DNA of 64,000 nt. Origin: Emydura subglobosa (Eukaryota > Chordata > Testudines > Chelidae). The notes under the pieces are model-generated. The model was not told the origin of the DNA, searched no databases, and worked only from the letters and a program-made list of their open reading frames with translations. The position numbers and the translations under genes are program-made. This document shows, one piece after another, positions 35,161 through 47,067 of this stretch. Location of the stretch: positions 97,968,979-98,032,978 of the forward strand of contig ML679946.1 of assembly GCA_007922225.1 (NCBI GenBank). The letters run 5' to 3'. The first letter of the stretch is position 1. The number at the start of each line of letters is the position of its first letter.

Positions 35161-38100
35161 TGCTGCCTGCCTGCCTACCTGACCCAAGCAGATTGAGAGC
35201 TTACATGCCTTGGGGTAGGTGAAATGTGTCCCAAAAGAATGGACGGAGGGGAAATTCCTGCTGCACTGTATACGAGGAAGACTTCAGAGTTCCTCATACA
35301 TGAGCAAATGGAGCTCTGGTCCCACAAAGACACAAAGTCCTCTGATGACATGAAAACCTGTTTCATGCTAGCAATATGGGGCTAGATTGTGGCATTTATT
35401 ACGTTCCTGCAGAAAGGGGCAAGAAGGCTTGCCCCCCTGTATGCCCTTATACAGGGTATCTGGACCTTGTACCTGGGTGTGTTGGAGCATGTGGAAAATG
35501 AGTGGAAAAAGAAAGCTCCACCCATCTCTTATTGGCCAGCACAGCTGAGCCAGCATGGTGGTGGATAATTACTGAGGTCTCCATACCACCAAAGCCCAAG
35601 CTTGTCTGTAAGCTCGAAACTAATGCTATTGCAGACAATGGGCAAAGTAACATACTTGCTTCAATCCTTTCCTGGACTGAGGCCTTATTACTAATATAGG
35701 CCTATCTCTGTGAGCCAGGATGGAACAAGAGGAACCCTGCAGAACACTGGGATGGACTTGCAGCACTGCAGCAGAAAGCTGCTCCTTACTAATCCCTGTG
35801 TCCTTGCAGCACAATCTAGCCAAAAGAAATTATAGACCCTGCATTCGTCCAGGTGATGGGCAAGCCTCCTGAATGCTACCACTGCCCATTCACATTTATG
35901 CTGCAATACAGAGTGAACCCAGGGAAAGTAATTCAGACTCTAATAATAAGCAATAAAACTAACTGTTAGTAAAGCAATTTCATGGCAGCAGTAAATGTTG
36001 CTGAGATTTGATTTAAGTGGCAGCAAGTATGTAGTGTGTATTATGGGGGCATATATTTTAAATCAGATTCACTCTGCATCCATTAAGTGCACATGGCATC
36101 TTCCAAAGAATAGCACAAATTCATGTCAGATGGAAAAAACAGTAAGGAAGCAGTTTCTGCAAAAGTTGAAGTTTATGAAATAAACGTCCAAAGAATTTGA
36201 TGTGTAGAGCGTTGCATTGTACTTTCTCTAAGATTAAATAAGGCTTTTGTGATGAATACTGGCATTCATATTTTTACAGCATAACTTAAATATCCTGTAC
36301 ATGCAAAAATTCAGACATCTAATGCTCCTGCAATTATTTTGATATTATTTCTCTGCCAGTTTGTGAGTGGCTTTTTTTATGCACAATTCATTATTCGTTT
36401 TATGAGAGTAAGTAAAAAAAAACCAAAACAAAAAAGGCACATACACCAAAAACAAGGCTTTCATCACTGTCTGACTTCTTTGAAAAATGTTTATGGCTTT
36501 TATAGGGTGCTTCTGGGTAAACTTTGCAACACTTATTGAGAAGACCATGGGAAATGCTACAATGCAAAAGCATTATTATGATTCACTTACATGATAATGA
36601 CTAGAATTTTATGCCCAACAGTTATTTTACTGTATCTGTAGAGCTTTTTATTTAGACCACTATTATTCTATGGAATTAAAAATATATACAACTGCTAATC
36701 TGCTTTACCCACAATAGTGATTGTATTTATGTGAGGACAGCATGCAATAGTCAATATCAGGTCTCAGGAGCACGGCACTATAATATAAAATAAAGCACTG
36801 AAAATCTACTTTCCCACCACTTCATATAAATAAAACAATTAGTATGTCTATGCCTGCTAGAAAGCTTCAAAATTATCTGCATAATATTCAGACTATTGTA
36901 CATACACTACACTTAAACAAAGCTTGGGGAGTGCACTTGATTGGGTCACAGGACAGAAGGCAGTGGATTTTAGTGAAACATTTTATATAGTGTTTCCTGG
37001 GATCCTACTCACATAATCAGCTGGCTTAAGGAAAATCTCACATACATGGAAAACCATCCAAAGGATCTTAAAAATGGATAATAAATGACAATGTATCAGG
37101 TGGCAGAAAGGTGGTGGGTAGGCTGCTGGTATGTTCATTCTGCATAACAACTTCATTAGTTATACGGAAATTACACTATGTAAAATTAATGGATGTCCAA
37201 CATTGAGAGGTGTTGCACACAATAGTGAAGATAGAGAAATAATGCGGAGGGTCAGAGAGGGGTTAGAAGCATGCAGAGGAAATAAGATTGCATTCATCTT
37301 GAGGAAAATGCAAGCTAAAACAAGAGAGGAAAATACTATTCAGTAAGAGATGTAGTCCTGAATGTTGAAAGAACTGTTAATGGACAGCAAATTGTATCAT
37401 TTTGTTCGGAGTGCATCACAATATGGCGACTAAAATTAAAAAGACTAGTGTGGTTTGGGGCAAAATACTCAGCGGGATCATGGAACAAAAACAGGCACCT
37501 GTTAAGGCCACATCTGGAGTGTTCTTGACTTCATAGATTTTAAAGTTGCTCTTATAATCTAATCTGAACTCTTATCAAACAGACCATGGAATTTCACTGC
37601 ATTTTGTGGTTGAAGTTTACTTCTGGGCAATTTAAAGGAAGTTCAATAATTGGGGGGACGGGGGGGGATGTATGGGGTTGAATTTTGAAGAAAAATTAAC
37701 AAAGAAATATATATTGTTTGTCTAAGAAAACACTAAGTTGGTGACATATGACAGTTTACCAATATTGAAGGTATAAACGCCAAGAAGGGAGAGGAATTAA
37801 TTATAGTGGGTGTAACTTGTTATTACAGGATATGAAAGAGCAAAGCTAGGCTGAATTTCAGGGGAAAATATTCTGAAATGAGATCTACTAGAGTGAAGAG
37901 TAGCCTCACAAAGTACATGCTGGTGGCTTCAGTGCAGGAGACATAAAACTGGAACACTGGAGACTATACTTTCTGGATCAGCCAAAAAGACAGTGGTGCC
38001 CTTAGCTCTCATATACTGACTCCCACACATTATAATGTCAGTAGTTACAGGTGCTGCCATAGAATAGAAGACCTCAAATGCAGGGCAAGAGATCTGTTTG

Positions 38101-38244
38101 AAGGTGAAATGCACTTCACTGCTGATAGAGTCTTCCATTAGAAGCACTGGATTTTCCCTAGCCATTAGGGATCAGTAGAGTAACCTGGAGGAAAACAGGA
38201 TTTCGTACTCCACACTAGGGATATAAATATTTGGTTTAATAGCT
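35161..38244. other. unassigned sequence
   Basis: About 3 kb with no supported gene. Short frames (up to 78 codons) overlap on both strands at 35400-35910 with no domain. A GTTAAGGCCACATCTGGAGT block at 37501-37520 resembles the CR1 'VRPHLEY' coding region but is too short to call. Confidence 0.45.
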
Positions 38245-38640
38245 TTTCATAGAATTTAAAGGACCCTTAGATTATCTAGTCTGGCCTCTGGTATCCCGCA
38301 TGCCATTACATTTCACTCAGTTATGAAATTATTGGGCTGCATGGAGCCCAATAATTTGGACTAGCCTGAAGCATGTCAGTCCTCAAGAGACTGAACTTTT
38401 GTGTGCCACAGGCAGAGAACAAGAGTGCTGCCAAATTGCTGCCAATACCAGTGACCTGGATAAATGAATATGCCCAAGATGATTCCATCTGTAGTGGTGA
38501 TCCATACTACATGCTGCAGATGAAGGCAAAACAAAACAAGATCCCATTCAATCTGTTTGGGGGGGAAATTTCTTCCCGACTCTTTCTTCCTGATCTGAAT
38601 ATATGATAATCTGATCATTCTGTAATAGTAATCTGTCCTC
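38245..38640 (-). mobile_element. CR1 LINE 3' UTR fragment
   Basis: Plus strand TTCATAGAATTTAAAGGACC ... TTATCTAGTCTGGCCTC is the inverted CR1 3' end, followed by decayed 3' UTR blocks such as ATTTCTTCCCGACTC and AATCTGATCATTC. Non-coding. Confidence 0.65.
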
Positions 38641-38799
38641 CTCCTTATTTAGTACCCCACTAAACTCTGCTGTCTGCTGTGAGAACTGCTGTTCACACGT
38701 AGCCTCCAGCAAGCAAGTTTTTTTCCCAACTAGGTGAATGAGTGTTTCTAGCCAGCCACTCTTTGGATTATACAACAGGATGACCACAGTTATTACCCC

Positions 38800-39730
38800 C
38801 AGTCCTAGATACGACCCTATGAACTTCCATTTTACGATGTTCAGTGCTGCCCACTGAACAATGCAAGCTCATAATAGTTCATAAATTTAACAAAGAAATT
38901 AATATGCACCAGCCTTGTTTTTCCCAGTAATGTCTTCAACACACTTTGAACCAAATGCAGTGCTTTAGGTAAAAACAAACAAACAAATGTATTAACTACA
39001 GAAGGTTTTTAAATGGTTATAAATCAAAGGAAAACAAGTAAGATTTGATCAAGAGAAAACAAAGCAAAACACATTCTAAACTAAGCTTAACATTTTCAGC
39101 AATCTTACAAACTTCGGTATTTCTCGCCACAGGCTGGCTGGTTTCCCTTTAACCAGGCTCTCCCCTTTGGTCAGCACTTCAGCTACCTAGTAGTGTTTAT
39201 AGATCCAGGAGGAAAAAAGAGCATGGCAAAATATCTCCTTTTAAAAATGTTGCTCCCCTCTGGGGCTTCACACCCCGACACCCCACCCAGGGTCAGGTGA
39301 CAAACAATGTCATTGTATAGTTTCACTAATGTCCTGAGTCAGTGTGCATCATCTCCCCATGATTCCAAGCTGCCCCAGGGAAGGGAGGTGAACAAGTGAC
39401 TCACTTGAGATGAACCCCGGAAGATACCTAGGCCAATCCTTTGTTCCTGGAATGCTGATCTGGGTTTGTTCTATACTTGCCTTAATGAGGTGTGAACTGC
39501 CCCTCTGCTCCTGGAAAGTTTTGCCTGGATATATTTTAAGCTATGAATCTTCAGGAATATTACATAGTGGAATCTCATAACTACAAACATAACATTGCAA
39601 CGAACATATTACTATAACAATAATGCTCAGAATGACATGAGCATTCAAAAAACACTTTATATGACATACTTTGCATTAAACAATACACAATTACACTATA
39701 AGGATGACCATGTGGGTGCAGGGTGTCACA
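38800..39730 (-). mobile_element. solo LTR-like element
   Basis: Read on the minus strand it starts TGTGACACCCTGCACCC at 39730 and contains TGCAAAGTATGTCATATAAAG. This matches the LTR at 59736-60764 (TGACACACTG start, TGCAAAGTATGCCATGTAAG). Further in are blocks such as GGGAGAGCCTGGTTAAAGGG and AATACATTTGTTTGTTTG. The inner end near 38800 is uncertain and no target duplication was found. No internal genes, so probably a solo LTR. Confidence 0.55.
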
Positions 39731-39734
39731 GCCT

Positions 39735-39905
39735 CTAATTCTTTGTTGATACAGTCCCAAGTTAACCATTCCATTATTTTGCCTGGGATTGACAACAGGA
39801 TAACTGGTCTATATTTTCCTGGGTTATTCCTTTTTAAATATTGGAACTATGGTGGCACACCTCCAATCTTTCGGCATTTTTCAGTTTTTTGAGATTTGTT
39901 AAAAA
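39735..39905 (-). pseudogene. CR1-type RT fragment
   Basis: The minus strand, with shifts, reads as VPxFKKG-like and 'YRPVxLLSIxGKIMEW'-like RT blocks (DNA: GGAAAATATAGACCAGTTAT, TCAATCCCAGGCAAAATAAT). It lies directly beside another CR1 3' end, so it is a separate older copy. Confidence 0.55.
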
Positions 39906-41510
39906 TTAACTTTTAGACTCAGACTCATAGATTATAGGGTCGGAAGGGACCATTATGATCCTCTAGTCTGATCTCCTGCACAACGCAGGCCACAGAACAT
40001 CACCCACCCACTCCTGTAATAGACCTCTAACTTAAGACTGAGTTATTGAAATCCTCAAATAATGATTCAAAGACTTCAAGGTACAGAGAATCCATCATCA
40101 AGTGACCCGTGCCTCATGCTACAGAGGAAGGCAAAAAAAAAAAAAGAAACCCAGGGCCTATGCCAATCTGGCCTGGGGGAAAATTCCCTCCTGACCCCAA
40201 ATATGGTGATCAGTTAAACACGTGGGCAAGATTCACCCACCAGACATCTGGAAAGAATTCTCTGTAGTAACTCAGAATCCACCCCATTTAACATCCCTTC
40301 ACAGGCCATTCGGCATATTTACCGCTAGTAATCTAAGATCAATCAGTTGCTAAATTAGGCTGTCCCATCATACCATCCCTTCCATAAACCTATCAAGCTC
40401 AGTCTTGAAGCGATGCACCCTAGGACCGCATTAGCTTTTTTCAAGGCCACATTACATTGGTGGCTCATAGTCATCCTGTGATCAATCAATACACCCAGGT
40501 ACTTCTCTTCCTCTGTCACTTCCAACTGATGCGTCCCCAGCTTATAGCAAAAGTTCTTGTTGTTAGTCCCTAAATGCATGACCTTGCACTTTCCACTATT
40601 AAATTTCATGCTATTTCTATTACTCCAGTTTACAAGGTAATCCAGATCTTGTAGTATGATACCCTGGTCTTTCACTGTATTAGCAATTCCTCCAAACTTT
40701 ATTAGCATACTCCCACTTTTTGTGCCAAGATCAGTAATAAAAAAGTTAAAGAAGATCAGTCTCAAGACTGATCCCTGAAGAACTCCACTAATAACCTCCC
40801 TCCAGCCTGACAGTTCACTTTTCAGTATGACTCGTTGTAGTCTACCCTTTAACCAGTTCCTTATGCACCTTCCAATTTTCATATTAGGCCCCACCTTTTC
40901 CAACTGAACTAATAATTCCCCATGTGGAACTGTATCAAACGCCTTACTGAAATCTACATAAATTAGATCCACTGCATTCCCTTTGTCTAAAAAGTCTGTT
41001 TTCTTCACATTTGTGTCAGCTAGTTCCTTTACGACTCTTGGGTATAAGTTATCCACGCCTTTTGATTTTAAAATATTTAATTTTAGAAGATACTGCCTCA
41101 CATCCTCCCTTTGTTACAGATGGCACATTTTCTTTTCCATCATCATCAAATGGGATAGCTACATCCTCCTGTTTTGTTCCAAATACAGAGCAGAAATATC
41201 TTGAAGATTTCTGCTTTTTCTGCCCGTCTATAAACGATTTTCCATCTGCATCTAACACTAGACTATGCCTGATATAGGATGTTTAGTTGTTCCTAATGTG
41301 TTTTAAAAAGGCCTTATTGTCTTTAACCCTATTAGCCTCTGATATTTCATTTTCTTCAGCTACCCCTATAAGTCACATACATTTTTTAACTTGCAACTAA
41401 TGTTTATTGCTATTAAGTGCTGCATTTTTCTATTCCTTATATAGTTATTTTTTATGTTTTAGTGCTGCTTTCACATCTCCTATTAACCAGAACATTTTTA
41501 GAGTAGGGTA
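39906..41510 (-). mobile_element. 5'-truncated CR1 LINE with internal deletion
   Basis: Plus strand AGACTCATAGATTATAGGGT with GGAAGGGACCATTATGATCC is the inverted CR1 3' end. The 3' UTR runs to about 40350, then RT in the frame at 40355-41101, then the linker region to about 41510. An old subfamily distinct from the copies at 30 and 47 kb. Confidence 0.8.
40355..41101 (-). pseudogene. CR1 ORF2 RT fragment, 248 codons, internally deleted
   Basis: Blocks in order: KSKGVDNLYPRVVKELAD, then directly [28 protein letters not shown] (Q and G kept, P lost), a degraded catalytic box IKFGGIANTVK in place of xxFADDTK, FNSGKCKVMHLG, EKYLGVLID and KKANAVLGCIAS. The usual stretch of roughly 90 residues between KELAD and the AVDL block (with VPIFKKG and NYRPVSLTS) is missing. 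The Asp-Asp catalytic pair is lost. The frame has stayed open by chance, but it is certainly inactive. Confidence 0.85.
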
Positions 41511-44500
41511 GTGTGTGTATGTGTAATGAGGGCTTTTCTGGGACATTCAGTGAGACATCCTTGAACAATTCCCAGTTTCTGTTAATACTTCCAATTTTAA
41601 ATGTATCACTTAATATAAAACATCATTAAGGACTGGGATTAAATTGATAACTTAATATGAGCTATCGTTAAGTGATGGGCTAACAATACAATCCCTTGAA
41701 TTCACAAAAGGACCTTTTGTTGCCTGTTGTAGGTTATTATAATAGATGAACAAATCTTAAGAGCTTCACAAGTTGAGTAACATCCAAAAGTCCAGATGAT
41801 TTTCTGCATATGTAAATGTCCTTCCTACCTCCCCAACACAACCCTAGCTGACTCAGTCAGTGACTCCCTCTGTTCAGTCGTGGCAAATGAACCTTGCCTG
41901 GTCAACTGCCTCCTTCCATAATCAGGTCCCTGCCCCATAATTCCCAATAGCTAGCTCCATTTTCAAATGCAGCCCACCAACTTTGATGAGTCGGGAAGTT
42001 ATGCTCTTTTAAACCTGGCACTTTTCTGACCTTTCCATGTCTTCATCAAAACGTCCTTTTGACTAAGCTACTCCATTCTCCACAGGATCAGTAGACCATG
42101 CAAGGAAAGATGATTCCTACAAGCAGGTGATCCCATTCGCTGCAGGGTGCATGTGCAGCTTGCTGAATTTAATCTAAAATGAAATTCAGTTTGAATAAAT
42201 GGAGATGCGTGAAAGTCCAGACCAGTTTTGATACTATAATGGCAGTGGGAGAGGATGCATCAAGAGCTACACTGGTAACCTACCAGGAGACCCATGCTTG
42301 ATCTTCACGTAGATCAAAATACTTTAAAGTACACTATAAATGCATAATATATACAGTACAAAAAGAGCATAATGTTTTCTTGTTCTTAAATTTCTCCCGA
42401 TAGACATTGCTTGCTGTCTGAGCTCATTGGCTGTGTAGTGCTTTTGTCTTGACTTGTCATTTAGGGCTTGATCCAAAATCCAATGAAATTAATGGGAGAC
42501 TTTCCATGCTTGGACAGAGAGTGCGCATGAACCTCATTTAACGGCACCCACACATCACACACCTGCTTTTCAGAAAACTGGTTCACCCACCTCCATTCAG
42601 TGTTTGAGTCAGGTATGAAAGATGTCTACGTGCCCATGAACACAACAGGAGAGGCCTTCCACTGCCACCTGTTAGCAAGAATGATTATCACCATTTCGAT
42701 AGGCAGAGAAGCTTTGTGTGTCAAGGTCCTCCATCAAAGAAGAGCATTAGCTCTCTGAAGCAGTCAGCGGGACAGAGTGAGGAGAACTTGAATGAATTTC
42801 ATCATAATTCTTTCTGGCAAGGAGTGCGCAATCATTTACCAGCCAGTCGGGAAAAGGGTGATTAAATATGGCTACATACTCAGGCTGGTTGTGATTTTTA
42901 ATTAAAAGAAAAGCAAAATTGTTTGTCAGAGGAAAAAGGAAAGAATGCATTGTCAACCTCTACTCATAGCCACTATTCAATTCCAGTTCTGACTAAGCCT
43001 CTTAAGCAAAGAATAAAGCACAGCATTGCCTTTTCTAGAGGAATACATAAACACCTGTGATAGACTCCATCCATTAATGGATGTCATTATGGCTACATAC
43101 AAAGAAGATTTTTTCTTCAATAATAGATATTATTGGATGCTCAGGCATGTTTTCTTGTGTTTCTGGAAAGGACCAGTTCATTATCATCTTGGAAAATCCC
43201 ACAAGGGTTATCCCATAAATGGCAGCTGTTATACAGTATGGGTCAGACTGACTCAGATCTTTCAGGACTGTTCAAGCATCTGGGCAGGACAGTCAAAGGG
43301 CACAAGGAGCCTTTCTCCACCCTGCAGCTCTGCACAAATTCTCCCTGAGTGCAAGGAATGCTTAAGTTTAGTGCTGACAATGGGAGCTACTCTGCCTAAA
43401 AAGGATGGGGAAGCGCAAGACCATGGCCTTAATCCCATCAAGGAGAGATGCTTTAGTACAGTGGAGATTCATGATGCCCCCAGGCTTGTAGCAAGTGTTT
43501 TCTTTTCTACATTCTCCTACAACCTCCAGGTGAACTATGACTGCTTCTCAACAAGGTTGTGTTTCTCCATGATGGACTATGCCTTCAATTCAGTCTAGCC
43601 TAGATGACTTTCCCAATGGCATTAAACTATTCCTCATGAATTCAAAACAATCAGCTGAAATGTAGGATCATCAGCAATTTAAAGTTTAGAAAATCACACA
43701 CTTTAAAAAATATGCACAGTATTTAATAACTACACTAGAGCCTAGTGGCTGAGAAAAATCTTACACATGTGTGGCCTCATCCGAAGCCCACTGAAATTCA
43801 TTAAAAGACTCCTTTGACTTACAGTCAGAACAGTAGCTTGAGGGAAAAAATCCTGATATAATGATACGAGATATACTTGTCTAAATAGAGCTTTGGCGCT
43901 CTTTGGGATTTCAGTGCATGACAGCAACACAACAAAGTAAGGCCAGTAAAAATGTGTGTCGTCATTGCTATCAAGGGCATAAAGAATGAAGCCAAGGGAA
44001 TACTTCTGAGCAAGAACAATCACAGAATGGCACCAATGACTCATAATTCACCATAGACTTTTTTGTTGATGTCTGGGCTGCTAATTCAAATCTTCTCCAG
44101 CCAGGTAGTGATCAAAATTCTTTCCATCCTATGGCCATCAGGTTGTCTAAAAAATGGAAATGTGTTAGTGGGTTGAGACTCCACTTCCTAGTGCCCCAGA
44201 TGGTCCTCATATGTTGACAATCCCAGCATCAAGGGCACGGATAGCATGGACTGTCCACTTACCTTGAGAGATAGTCCCTTCCCAGTATGGTTTAAGCATA
44301 CTGACAGACAGCATGGTGGTTGTGTGCGTAGCTAGAAGCCATTTTTGAGCCATATATGACTTCATTTAATTAAAAAATGGATATTTTAAAAAGAAAAGTT
44401 GTTCATCACAAAATCTGTTCAGTCCCCAAGTAGCCAAACTTCTAGATGTTTTCCACATTGGTTACAGTCCCCAGCTTAGCCCATTAACCATAACTGATGA

Positions 44501-44695
44501 CTCAGGTTGGCAGCTTAGCCCCTGTTTATGTCTGTGTTTTCTTTATGTTCAAAGATCACATAAATTTAAATTGATGGGGATGGAAGAAACCTTGGAGGAT
44601 CTGAGCTGAAACAGCTCACGAAGCAGCTATTTTAAATGGAAATGAAAGAATACAAGACCAGCATTACCTAGCAGCAAAATATAGAATAACTCAGG
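41511..44695. other. unassigned sequence
   Basis: No supported gene. The longest frame outside recognised transposons is 43026-43598 (plus, 190 codons). It shows no signal peptide, domain or repeat and a composition unlike a conserved protein, so it is left uncalled. A palindrome half (TGATCCAAAATCCAATGAAA) lies at about 42470-42489. Confidence 0.45.
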
Positions 44696-44699
44696 AGTC

Positions 44700-44961
44700 C
44701 CAAGTCATCATGGGCGGTGGCTATCTCTTGATATAAGGATGAGGTCTGCCAGAGGGAAAGTCATTGATGAGATTTAAGATGGTTGAGGAGTCCAACTTGT
44801 CTCCACAGATTTTTCCACCTATATGATATGGTTGCTTGGAGCCAGCACAACTGCTGGCCAGGATGCTGCACACTTTCCTTCCTCCTTTGCCATTTCTCAG
44901 CCTCTTGAGCAAGATGATTCTCTTCAAAATGAGTTGAGGCTTGATGTGAGAGGTGATGCAA
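44700..44961 (-). pseudogene. LINE C-terminal zinc-finger scrap
   Basis: The 66-codon frame (44761-44961) reads HFEENHLAQEAEKWQRRK, then LWRQVGLLNHLKSHQ. In this LINE type the C-terminus is a basic helix followed by CxxCGRxCxSRIGLxSHxRxH. The histidines remain but the cysteines are mostly gone. This supports an RT deletion joining the RT start to the C-terminus. Confidence 0.6.
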
Positions 44962-45039
44962 TTTCAGTTTATTGCCAGTTTATTGCAATACCTTGGAAAA
45001 TCCCATACATTAATTTACCCGCTTTCTTAAAAATGGTCA

Positions 45040-45418
45040 CAATCTTAGCATACTTTAGGTCAGGTGGAACTTCCTCATTAACCCAAATTCTAAGTAGAAG
45101 TTGATGAAGTTTTTGCACGAGTGCTATTCTCCACCAGCTTTGAAGATCCTCACCGATATGTCATCTGGGGCTGGCACCTTAATCTTTCTGCTCTAAGTGA
45201 TGGTACACCAAACTGCCTCTGAAGATGGAGGATAGGCAAGAGATTCTATTACTGGATGCTGCGGAATGGACTCAATGGTGGCATCTAAGACTTCAGATTT
45301 GCAGTTCAATAGAGTCTCAAAATGCTCTTTCCAATGTTGCTGGAGGGCTACATTGTCCTTAAGAAGGGTAGAGTTTCTCCTGGGATTGCAAAGGGGTCTT
45401 GCTGTCTGAAATTGCTCG
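45040..45418 (-). pseudogene. LINE pre-RT and RT start fragment
   Basis: The minus strand reads, with one stop, STLLKDNVALQQHWKEHFET, ATIESIPQHPVIESLA and then VPAPDDISVRIFKAGGE. The last is the decayed 'GKAPGxDxIPAEIFKAGG' RT start. It continues the linker cut by the CR1 at 45420-46540. Confidence 0.7.
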
Positions 45419-45877
45419 TATATTATTTTTTTTACTTGAAAAAGCTTTTGATATGGTCTCCCACAGTATTCTTATCAGAAAGTTAAAGTATGGATTGGAT
45501 GAATGGTCTATAAGATGGATAGATGCCTGGCTTGATAATTGTGCTCAACGGGTAGTGATTAATGGGTCGATGTGTAGTTGGCAGCCAGTAACAAGAGGAG
45601 TGCCCCAGGGGTCGGTGAAGGGTCGGTTTTGTTCAACATCTTCCTTAATGATCTGGAGGATGGGGTGGATTGCACCCTCAGCAAGTTTGCAGATGACACT
45701 AAGCTGTGGGGAGTGGTAGATATTCTGTATCCTATCCCTGTCCTCCAGTGTGACTTAGAAAAATTGGAGGATTGGGCCAAAAGAAATCTGATGAGGTTCA
45801 GCAAAGACAAGTACAGAGTCCTGCATTTAGGACCGAGGAATCCCATGCACTGCTACAGACTGGGGACCGACTGGTGA
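45399..45877 (+). pseudogene. CR1 RT palm, frameshifted
   Basis: The first frame encodes KAFDMVSHSILIRKLKYGLD and RGVPQGSVKG. A short deletion after GSV shifts the frame, and the second frame (open from 45578) gives [20 protein letters not shown] and ADDTKLWGVVD, ending at a TGA after RLGTDW. The ATG at 45399 lies outside CR1 and is irrelevant. It belongs to the CR1 at 45419-46540. Confidence 0.85.
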
Positions 45878-46540
45878 GGCAGCAGTTCTGCAGAAAAGGA
45901 CCTGGGGGTTACAGTGGACAAGAAGCTGGATAAGAGTCAACAGTGTGTCCTTCTGGCCAAGAAGGCTAATGGCATATTGGGCTGCATCAGTAGGAGCATT
46001 GCCAGCAGATCGAAAAAATGATTATTCCCATCGATTCAGCACTGGTGAGGTCTCATTTGGAGTATTGTGTCCAGTTTTGGACCCTCCATGAAAGAAAGAA
46101 TGTGGACAAATGGGAAAGAGTCAAGCAGAGGGCAAAAAAATAATTAGGGGGCTGGAGCACATGACTTATAAGGAGAGGCTGAGGAACTAGGCTTATTTAC
46201 CTGCAGAAGAGAAGAATGAATGGGGATTTGATAGCAGTCTAACTACCTGGAAGGGGATTTGAGTGAGGATGGAACTAGTCTATTCTCAATGGTAGTTGAT
46301 GACAGAACTAGGAGCAATGATCTCAAGTTGCAGTGGGGGAGGTCTAGGTTCGATATTAGGAAAAAACTTTTTCACTATGAGGGTGGTGAAACACTGGAAT
46401 GGGTTACCTAGGGAGGTGGTGGAATCTCCATCCTTAGAGGTTTTTAAGATGAGGCTTGACAAAGCCCTGGCTTGGATGGTTTAGTTGGGGTTGGACTAGA
46501 TGACCTCCTGAGGTCCCTTCTAACCCTAATCTTCTATGAA
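45419..46540 (+). mobile_element. 5'-truncated CR1 LINE
   Basis: Starts inside the RT palm (GAAAAAGCTTTTGATATGGT) and runs to the 3' UTR TTGGACTAGATGACCTCCTG and the end ATCTTCTATG. RT frames: 45399-45617 (EKAFDMVSHSILI, RGVPQGSV), then a frameshift where the LGP codons are lost, 45620-45877 ([19 protein letters not shown]), and a C-terminal frame 46296-46484 ([13 protein letters not shown]). Stops and small deletions lie between. Older than the copy at 47068. Confidence 0.88.
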
Positions 46541-46544
46541 AAAA

Positions 46545-47065
46545 GCTTCTCATGTCATGTTGATCAGCAAAACTCTGGATTTCCCTGGCCCTTGCTTGCC
46601 ACCACTGATTCTTGATGTCATGGAGCCTACTTTGAACTACAGTTTTAAGCTGATAAGTCTCTTTTTTTTGCTAGTTACAGATTTAATTTTGCCAGGTGCA
46701 AAATGTGCTTCTCTTCTTATGAATAAGTGGTAGGATATCCTTGTTATTCTCATCAAACCAATCTTGATTGTGGTGAGTGGAATATCCAATCGATTCAGCT
46801 CATGCCTTGTGAATAATGGTCTTGAACTCCTTCTAATGTGTTTGGATGTCATTGATGTTGTCAGGTAGGTCAGAGAACCTTTCAATGAAGGGTTTTTGAA
46901 AAGTCTCTTTGACTAGCATGATTTTGAAGTGCCTTGAATTTAAATTTCTTTCTAATTCCTTTCAGTGGTTTAAAGTGCTGTGGTACAAACCGCATGTTCA
47001 TGATTGATCTGACTAAAAGATGGTCTGTCCAGCCGTCATCTGTACCTCTTATGACTCGTGTAATA
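46545..47065 (-). pseudogene. LINE endonuclease end and linker
   Basis: The frame at 46882-47142 has NVHITRVIRGTDDGWTDHLL, the TDHxL/SDH end of the endonuclease, which continues the DYVIVR interrupted at 48540. The following linker contains DWFDENNKDI and NQWWQARARE in broken frames. This is typical of the region before the RT in this LINE type. Confidence 0.7.
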
Positions 47066-47067
47066 TG

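Noticed and set aside
43026..43598. 190-codon frame as a real gene
   Set aside because: No domain, no signal or membrane pattern, no splice-consistent neighbours. Kept only as a low-interest finding.
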